Of a DNA stretch of 64,000 bases, positions 57,481 to 64,000 are shown one piece after another. Source of the stretch: Adiantum capillus-veneris (taxonomy: Eukaryota > Streptophyta > Polypodiopsida > Polypodiales > Pteridaceae). Position 1 is the stretch's first letter. Each line of letters starts with the position of its first letter. Both the position numbers and the translations under genes were made by a program. Below the pieces are notes generated by a model. It was not told the DNA's origin, made no database searches, and was given only the letters and a program-made list of their open reading frames with translations. The stretch lies in NCBI GenBank assembly GCA_014529385.2, contig CM043959.1, positions 55,058,253 to 55,122,252 on the forward strand. Reading direction: 5' to 3'.

Positions 57481-58165
57481 CCAAATCCAACAAAAAAGGT
57501 GGCCCTCTAAAATTGGAGAAGTAACATATCATAAACCTTCATCATTAAAAGAGATAAGTATACAAAAGAATGGTATGTTGCCTATGGTTCTCCCTTTTAA
57601 TGCCCCCAATTGGCTTGGAAGATGCCTTATGTTTCTCTTGGGCTCCAGATGTCCTCAAAGTCACTGCCCCCCCACCCCCCCGGTCTCTAGTTCCATTCTC
57701 TTCCAGGCTCTTGATGTGAAGATCCCTCTCTTCTACTCCTCTTCTTTGTCAATGATTTGAGCATTTTCCTTTGAGTTTCCTTCTCCTCGAATCAGCTTTG
57801 AAGCCCTTGAATGCCCCTCCTTGGCCTAGTATCTTCATTGAGTGCCCTCTTTCCCTTGGCATGTAAGCCCTCCTTTACTGCCCTCGAATCCTTCTTCCCT
57901 CTCTTCTAATACACTTCCTTGAATGTCCTTCTCCTTGTGGATCCCTTCTTCCTTATGGGTCTCTTCTCCCTTTACTCCCCTTGAACCCTTATCTTCTTCT
58001 CCTTTGAACTCCTACTTTGTGAATTTCCTTGAGGATTCCCTCTTGGTGGATGTCTCTGAGGATTTCCCCCTATAGGCATTGCGCTAATCTATAGCATGTA
58101 ATGACAGGCAATGACGAAGCACATAGATTTGCAACAATACTACCTAAGAAAGATGAATACATCAT

Positions 58166-58168
<3 letters not shown>

Positions 58169-58208
<40 letters not shown>
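58169..58208. repeat. (GA)20 microsatellite
   Basis: Uninterrupted GA dinucleotide. Confidence 0.95.
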
Positions 58209-58214
<6 letters not shown>

Positions 58215-58542
58215 CGCTAAAGAGAACTTATAAGAAAACGCTAAAGGAAAAATGGAAGAGCAGAAAAACACCTATTTATATGGACACAAAAAGTCTTTTG
58301 ACTTTCCATCTTCATTCGTCTTTTGACTTTCCACCTTCATCTGTCTTTTCATTTTCTAAACTCATCCTTCACTTATGCACTTAATATGTTCTATTTTTTT
58401 TTTCTGAGATTGGGCAGACCTACTAGCCCCTTTCTATGCTTCTAAATTAGCATCATCCATTTTTTAACACTCATGAAAATCCAGCCTTCATGATGTGGTA
58501 GCCCACATTGAAGATGCACCAAAAACCCTACTTTTGGTACCG

Positions 58543-58644
58543 AATCAGAGTGACTTGGAGTTATGATGCTTTCTCCCTTCATCCTCGTCACCAAATCAGA
58601 GTGACTTGGAGTTATGATGCTTTCTCCCTTCATCCTCGTCACCA
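58543..58644. repeat. 51-bp tandem duplication
   Basis: Two copies starting at 58543 and 58594 (AATCAGAGTGACTTGGAGTT...), essentially identical, so recent. Confidence 0.93.
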
Positions 58645-59263
58645 ACCGGTCAATGACAATTGACTTATGCACTCTCACAAATTGTCAGTACGATAGTGTG
58701 GAAACAATTTCTATATGTTGTGAGGCACTCTTCTATCGGTAAGACATGTATCTTTTTCTCAAGGGATTGTAAAAAGGTTTGTAGACTTGAGAGGACATGG
58801 TGATACCTTATAGGTGTTTCCTAACAAGATGATTACTATTGCTACTACCACAAAACAAGAATACCATCTTTGTTGGATAGTCGCTTTCACCTTTAAGCGG
58901 GAATAACCTCATGGCTTGAGTATTCATTAATGACCAATGTGCACCACAAATACCTTTAGGGAAATGTGAAGAGCTGAAGTGAATCACATCATCACAAGTT
59001 TTCTAGAGACTGGGAGGCATTAACTGCTTGAATAACCTCTCGGGGGGTTCACCATGAGAAACTTATCGTACCACGTAAGTGAAAGAGAAGGGCATTCTTT
59101 GGGAAGCTAAATAAGCATATAAGTTAGGGTTAGAGCCCTTATAATTTCTCCTTTATTACTAAAACATAAGGGAGGGGTTTGTGATATATACTTCAAGGGG
59201 GCAATGAGGGGTGTTTGGGGGTAGTGGAAGAGATTGATAACATACATATAGACATCCAAATCA

Positions 59264-59743
59264 TGTTACCATATACGTGTGGTAGTGATGTGTGTGAACA
59301 CAATTAGGACTGTCAGGGGATTTTTTCCCACTCACTAGGAGGTTTTTCCTCCCGTGCATTGTATATACGTCCATCACTTTAGGGCTATATTATCTTTCCA
59401 TTTCACACTAAGTAATACACTCTCTATTGTGTTCCTTGAGCTTTCTTCGTCTTCTCCAAGCTATGTGTGTTTTCCTGCAACCCTAATTCCAACAATTGGT
59501 ATCAGAGGATGTTGCATCTTCTCCAACTTAATCGCTAGTAGATCTAGAGCACACCCGCTCACTTTCTTTGATTTTTGTGAGCTTTGGAGAGTGTCAATAC
59601 GTTGAAAAATACTTTGGATAAGATCATAGAGCTTGAACTGCTCAGATTTTTAATTTGGGATTATTTCGGCCTCCGTTTCCACTATAGGCAGTGTTGCACA
59701 GGCTATTTCATCATTCTGTGTAGAAATTTTGTCAGTGTTGTTG
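59264..59743 (+). mobile_element. 5' end of a copia element of family D, cut by element C
   Basis: LTR at 59264-59494 (TGTTACCATA to TTCCAACA), the reverse complement partner of 3522-3720, then 2 nt and an initiator-Met PBS (59497-59508). The 235 bp that follow are leader or gag start with a short frame (59584 on) but no recognised domain. It is interrupted at 59744 by the LTR of element C. Confidence 0.82.
59497..59508 (+). promoter_or_regulatory. Primer binding site of the copia element (initiator Met-tRNA)
   Basis: TGGTATCAGAGG; one mismatch at the last base to the usual TGGTATCAGAGC. Confidence 0.88.
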
Positions 59744-59977
59744 TGCACATCTGTAGCACGTGTCAAAGCAAGGGACTTGTCGTACACTATGTGCAAGCCA
59801 CAAATGGTTGCAAGCACACAACTAGATTAATTTAGCAGGCTCAAGAGATCAAGGGTGTGTCACTCGCCGCCCTACGCTCGCCTTCGTGGAGGATTCCTTG
59901 CCACGAAGAAGAGGGAGCTACCATCATGCCGCGCTCAATCGCCTCTCCGCCACCATGCCGTTGTAATGCTTGATCAC

Positions 59978-60051
<74 letters not shown>

Positions 60052-60321
60052 GGATACACACACACACAAGGAGATGAAGAAGAAGATGGAGATCGAGCAA
60101 GAGCACTCTTTAATTGAACAAATGAGAGAATGAGTGATTTTTAGGTTTAGGTGACTTTTATATGAGCTCGCCCATTCACACTTGGGCACCCATGCTTAGC
60201 CAACTAACCCTTGAATGTTCCAGTTAGAGTGCACCTCTCATCGGTGATCACTCTTACCCTTTTTCTATTGGACCGACAAGCCCGGCCCATGACTGTTAGA
60301 AGTGGACGCCGATGGTTAACA
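59744..60321 (-). repeat. 3' LTR of element C
   Basis: 578 bp; plus strand TGCACATCTG ... GATGGTTAACA. Aligns with LTRs A and B, closest to A at its U5 end (ACACGTGC-ACAGATG-GCA). A (CT)34 tract lies at 59981-60049 and a short CA run after it. Confidence 0.9.
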
Positions 60322-61442
60322 TGGCCCCCTTCCTGATGTAGATTTCGCCCTCGAAATATAACATTGCAGCATCATGATTCATGATAGGAGTACTTGTAGC
60401 AAAAGAAAAACAACATTGTGAAACCTCAAAGACAGCATGTGCATGCGTGCAATAAGTGAGGTGCATACCTGATATTCTAGGAAATGCAAAAAAAAATTTA
60501 TGAATTGTAGCATTGCCAACTAGAACAAGCGTAGTACCTGAATGAAATGCAATTGAGTTAAGGTCTACTATTAAGTTGACTCTAAGAGAAGTATACAAGA
60601 GCTAGGGCTAAAGTAAGTACTAGATTGACCAACGTTAATTAAAAAATGTCGACTAAAGAGTAGTTAACCCTAGGAATTCTCGTCGGGGTCTAAAGACTAG
60701 TGATCTTGTCACTTATACCACTTAAGTGTGATCAACATAAAATACAAGGAAGTTTGTGCTATTTGCTTTCTCTTTTCTCTTTTTTTTTGTTGTCATAGTT
60801 GCTACAAGTAGCTGTGGGACTAGAGATCTGAAAAACCGATAGCTGGGAGATTCGAGGTCTCAAATACCAGCTTAACACATGGACTTCCACAACACAAGTC
60901 ACACTTAGGTGGAATAAGCTAGAGAGAACTATATCCTCATAGCCTAAAACATTAATAAAGTTACTACAATTAATAGACTATTTAGGAATTAAAGTCAGCA
61001 ATTAAGTGACCTAGTTTAACCTAAGGTCTTGATACCTACTTAAAGCCAACTAATAGACCAAACTCAAAGAGAAGAACAAGGTACTAGAAGTTTGAAAAAA
61101 TTATAGCATCTAAATTGGCAATGTCACAACTTCATAAATTTTATGCATTGTTAGAAACTCAAATGAAAAGATGCAAACATGTAACTGTGTAAAGCATAGA
61201 TAAAAAGAAGTAGTACACCTCATATAATGGAGAACATCCGTTGTAACATGTAAACATCCATTGTTGTTGTCCTTTGAAGGCATCCTTATGTAGTCACAAA
61301 CTGTACAATAGTCACCACCAAACATCCACCTTCCAGAGGGACATCAGCGGGAAAAAAGAACTTTGCCAATCACTAAACTCTAAAACAGAAACACTCCTAT
61401 CGTACTAATCCTCCCTACCCTCCATCATTCAAGTGATGAGGA
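60322..61442 (-). other. 3' PPT and 3' untranslated region of element C
   Basis: PPT at 60322-60337 (minus strand ATCAGGAAGGGGGCCA). The rest has no supported ORF; minor T run at 60780-60788. Confidence 0.6.
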
Positions 61443-61838
61443 TTAAAGTAAGTGGAGGTTGGAGAGCTCGGTCGGTAGCTCTAAGGATAAACCGCCATCC
61501 TCATCATCAAGGAATGTGTAATCCTCTTCGGTAAGGCCATGTGTCTCGTCTGTCCAATCACCATTATCGTCCTTGTCCTCTTTTGTATAGAATAGTATTA
61601 GGAATGTCATGATGCGTGCATACTCAGCCTGGGCAAAAGGGTAAACTTGGGCAATTGGGTGATTTTTCTCGATAGAATAGGGATCCGTCGTAGTCAAGAG
61701 GCAAACCAACCACTCTAACTCCTCAACATTTCTCTCACAAGCGAGTGTTTCAACCGAATCTCATTTAGAGAAAATATGAGGATAACATAAATGCATTACT
61801 TGGGATAGGTAAAAAGAATATTCGTAAGAATCAACCAT
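61443..61838 (-). pseudogene. Accessory protein of element C (homologue of 25595-26017)
   Basis: Starts at ATG 61838, has one TGA at 61761-61763 (codon 26, where B has Trp) and then is open to 61443: TLACERNVEELEWLVCLLTT, DPYSIEKNHPIAQVYPFAQA and an acidic tail (EDKDDNGDWTDETHGLTEED, YTFLDDEDGG). The shared core LACERN-EELEWL--LLTT-DPY and the acidic tail show the two proteins are homologous and that the frame was under selection. Function unknown. Confidence 0.72.
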
Positions 61839-61840
61839 AC

Positions 61841-61867
61841 CTATGAACACAAATAGAGGATGGTTAG
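61841..61867 (-). promoter_or_regulatory. Candidate splice acceptor before the accessory ORF of C
   Basis: On the minus strand CTAACC, CTCTATTTGTG and TTCATAG end 2 nt before the ATG, paralleling B (26020-26046). Confidence 0.5.
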
Positions 61868-62010
61868 GTGTTTGATGACATAGGTTTATGTTTTACTGTA
61901 CCTGATATGACATGTGTAGGTCTAGGTCAATGATTTTGACTAGTATTGTGCACACTCGTTTGCTAATTGCTCTTGCTCTTTACTTTTTTTTTAAAAGCTA
62001 GGGTGGTTAA

Positions 62011-62033
62011 TTAATATATATCTATATATATAC
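62011..62033 (-). promoter_or_regulatory. TATA-like stretch upstream of the accessory ORF of C
   Basis: TATATATAGATATATATTAA on the minus strand, next to AGGGATTGTATATA, which is shared with B (26154-26172). Confidence 0.35.
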
Positions 62034-62113
62034 AATCCCTAAAATCGGAAAGCTCAAGGGTCAAGGAAAGAAGGATAAGAGGAAAATAATTTAATAGGCT
62101 GACGTGAACGAAG

Positions 62114-62130
62114 ACTCCCCCCTTCCTTGG
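62114..62130 (-). promoter_or_regulatory. Internal polypurine tract of C
   Basis: CCAAGGAAGGGGGGAGT on the minus strand, identical to B's tract and in the same place. Confidence 0.4.
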
Positions 62131-62143
62131 GTAGATCATACTT

Positions 62144-62968
62144 TTAAAAGGATGTCATCACCTTTTGGAACCAATTATTCCAATTGGTAATAGGTGAGGA
62201 TTTTAGCCAATAGTTCTCTATTACCTTGGGTGCCTCATCGAGTTGTAAGGGTGGTAAGGTACTCTTCCATGAATGAACTTGAAGTAGTACATCAGGTAAT
62301 AATTGAACAATGGGAGGTGTCAAATCTTTTGTAGCTTCATGGAGGCTGCCTATGGTAGGTGGAGGTTGTGTAGAAGCTTTTACCTCTATGGATACATTAC
62401 ATGAGGATCTAGAAGCTTCATGGAACTCCCCCTTTCCTGAGCTAAGCCGAATAGTTTGGTTTTGCCTTGGAACCCATACTAGCTTTGGAATAGGTGTGTA
62501 GCATTCTGTGATCTTTCCCTCCCCATGGTCTTCCATCGACTTTGGAATCACAAGGTTTGACTTACATGGTTTTGTAGTGGATAGGGAAGGACACGATTTA
62601 CATTTGAGTACCCAAATTCGATCATTTCCATCATAGTAGCCTTGGGCTTCTAATAGTTGTTTGGGAATCCAACATGATTTGGTTTTCACCTTCTGAACCT
62701 GAGTGGACGCCTTCCTTTGAGGTTTCCTTTGTGAGTTAACTTGAACCATAAGGGGGTCCAATAACGATACCTTGGGGACGCATTGATATGTACCCTTGGT
62801 CAGATCACGTGGAGCCTTTGATGTAGCATTGTCAGTTGTAGCCATGGAAGTTGAAGCTTTAGAGGGTTGTGCTACTGGCAAGGATGTTGTGACTTTTTGG
62901 ATTGACAATATTTTGTTGTTTTTTGTGTTATGAAGAGGTGAGATTTCAAGTGTTATTCCTTGAGCCAT
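62144..62968 (-). pseudogene. Element C post-integrase ORF, C-terminal part
   Basis: 274 codons open: VTTSLPVAQPSKASTSMATT, RKASTQVQKVKTKSCWIPKQ, LLEAQGYYDGNDRIWV, ECYTPIPKLVWVPRQ, PPLQLDEAPKVIENYW and NWNNWFQKVMTSF. It is the homologue of 26588-27300 in B. The DTGA protease domain that should precede it is absent here because of the rearrangement at 62970. Long survival of this frame supports a real function, though I cannot name it. Confidence 0.75.
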
Positions 62969-62969
62969 A

Positions 62970-63695
62970 GGGCCAAGCTAAGAGTACCAACAAAACTCTC
63001 ATCTCCATTTTGACAAAGATAGTTAAGGCTCATTGTACAGATTGGGATTTAAAGCTTACATCAGCTCTATGGACTTATCGTACTTCTTACAAAGTGGCTA
63101 TTAATTCTACACCATTCAAAATGGTATATGGCCAAGAAGCAATTATGCCATGGGAGTTTGTAATTCCTAGTCTGCGCGTAGCTTCACAAGAAGGTTGGGA
63201 TGGTAACCCTTTAGTTGAGCGCTTATACATCCTTGAGAGGTTAGATGAAGAAAGACAATTGGCTGTTCTAAATGCATATGTGGAGAAAAATAAAAGGAAG
63301 AAATGGTTTGACAGTCATTTAAAGAACAAAGATATCAATGTTGGTGATAAAGTCCTTATGTATGGAGTGCATAACGAAAAGAAAAAGTTGAAATATTCAG
63401 GAAAAGGACCATATCAAATGTGTGAAATTACCCCGCAAGGTACCAATCGTGTAGAGACTCTAGATGGAGTTGAAACCATTAAATTCCTCAACGGAAGTAA
63501 ATTCAAAAGGTACTATGATCCTCTAAGCCAGGAACAGTTACAAGCCATCCATCAAAAGAAACTAGCCAAAGAACAGGTAGAGCTTAAAAAGATCCAAGCA
63601 AGAGTTGAGGCTCGAGAAAGACAACAACGTCTTAGACACCAACGAGAGGCTAATTTGAGAATCACGGAAGCATTTTTTGAAGACACTGATGAAGT
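62970..63695 (+). pseudogene. Inverted integrase segment inside element C
   Basis: About 725 bp read on the plus strand although C is a minus-strand element. It encodes the integrase C-terminal half (KAHCTDWDLKLTSALWTYRT, YGQEAIMPWEFVIPSLRVAS, NVGDKVLMYGVHNEKKKLKY) and the basic helix (KKLAKEQVELKKIQARVEAR), ending EAFFEDTDE, just before where the protease domain would start. Confidence 0.9.
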
Positions 63696-64000
63696 CTGAT
63701 GTGAGTTCTTTTACCACTTCATTTATAAAATGGGTTCCATTGTCATTCACAAGTTCAAAGGGGCATCTAAAATGTGTGATAATGTTCTCAAAGAGAAACT
63801 TATCTGTTGTTTGCATCAGCTTTTTGTGTTGCTTTTGCTTCAACCCATTTTGTCACATAGTCAATGGCAACGATAATATATTGTGACTGAGTGTTATGCG
63901 CAGCCATACTAATCGGACTTACAAAGTTTAAGCCCCACTTTTCAAATGGCTGGGCTACCTTGATGAGATGTAGAGGCATCTTATCCTTCCTTTGTGGCTT
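63696..64000 (-). pseudogene. Element C integrase core, N-terminal part
   Basis: Minus strand from the window edge: FEKWGLNFVSPISMAAHNT, in which the first catalytic Asp of GLDFVGP is Asn, YVTKWVEAKATQKA, and CPFELVNDNGTHFINEVVKE with the second Asp kept. It stops at the inversion boundary near 63696. Confidence 0.85.

Larger units (their letters stand above)
57481..59263. other. Unassigned sequence with GA tract and short duplication
   Basis: CT-rich stretch at 57560-58080 with no supported ORF, (GA)20 at 58169-58208, and a 51-bp tandem duplication at 58543-58644. From 58650 to 59263 I see nothing recognisable. Confidence 0.5.
59744..64000 (-). mobile_element. Ty3/gypsy OTA-like element 'C', 3' part (continues right of window)
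   Basis: Same family and orientation as B: 3' LTR (59744-60321), 3' PPT (60322-60337), long 3' UTR, accessory ORF, post-integrase ORF, integrase. It differs by an internal inversion (62970-63695) with loss of the post-integrase protease domain. The 5' part is outside the window. Confidence 0.9.

Noticed and set aside
57560-58080. CT-rich stretch as a Pro/Ser-rich exon
   Set aside because: Frames are interrupted and show no domain or splice context.

Overview
This window looks like nuclear DNA from a land plant with a large, repeat-rich genome. Nearly everything in it is LTR retrotransposon of plant type: Ty1/copia elements primed by initiator-Met tRNA, a Ty3/gypsy chromovirus, and long Ty3/gypsy elements with a tRNA-Asp-like primer site that resemble the Ogre/Tat/Athila (OTA) group. 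The only host-like coding sequence is a heavily decayed, intron-less pentatricopeptide-repeat (PPR) locus, a family expanded in ferns, lycophytes and seed plants. I cannot name the species; a fern or other large-genome vascular plant is a guess. I see no intact host gene, rRNA, tRNA gene or CRISPR array.

Layout, left to right. 1-3387: the 3' end of a chromovirus (integrase, broken chromodomain, 1.68 kb 3' LTR). 3522-13016: an old minus-strand copia element (here 'D'), split by a complete young copia element ('Copia-1', 4547-9748, TSD TTTTT, LTRs differing at 3 of 322 sites) and cut in its gag at 13017 by a plus-strand gypsy element 'A'. A runs from 13017 and is itself split by a complete 14.3-kb minus-strand gypsy element 'B' (23557-37849, TSD GTGCT) of the same family; A resumes at 37855 and stops near 38160 without a 3' LTR. 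38160-44100: a mosaic of TE scraps, two head-on LTR-like ends, long TC and AT microsatellites, rearranged copia RNase H pieces and a 70-bp tandem repeat. 44150-57480: the PPR pseudogene, interrupted by gypsy element 'F' (45671-54973) and, 36 bp further on, by a solo LTR (55010-56624, TSD TGTAT) from the same family as the leftmost chromovirus. 57480-59263: unassigned, with a GA tract and a 51-bp duplication. 59264-59743: the 5' end of a plus-strand copia element, cut by gypsy element 'C' (59744 to the window edge, minus strand, same family as A and B), which carries an internal inversion.

The most interesting biology is in the A/B/C family. Besides gag, a protease-like domain, reverse transcriptase, RNase H and integrase, it encodes (i) a second retropepsin-like domain with a textbook DTGA motif after the integrase, and (ii) a small acidic accessory protein in the env position. 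In both B and C the accessory start codon is preceded by a conserved splice-acceptor-like block (CTAAC, then YAG exactly 2 nt before ATG), a TATA-rich stretch and an internal polypurine tract resembling the 3' PPT. In B a near-perfect 324-bp tandem duplication doubles the TATA and polypurine block. Its gag carries four zinc-knuckle motifs. None of the copies here is intact: each has stops, frameshifts or lost catalytic residues.
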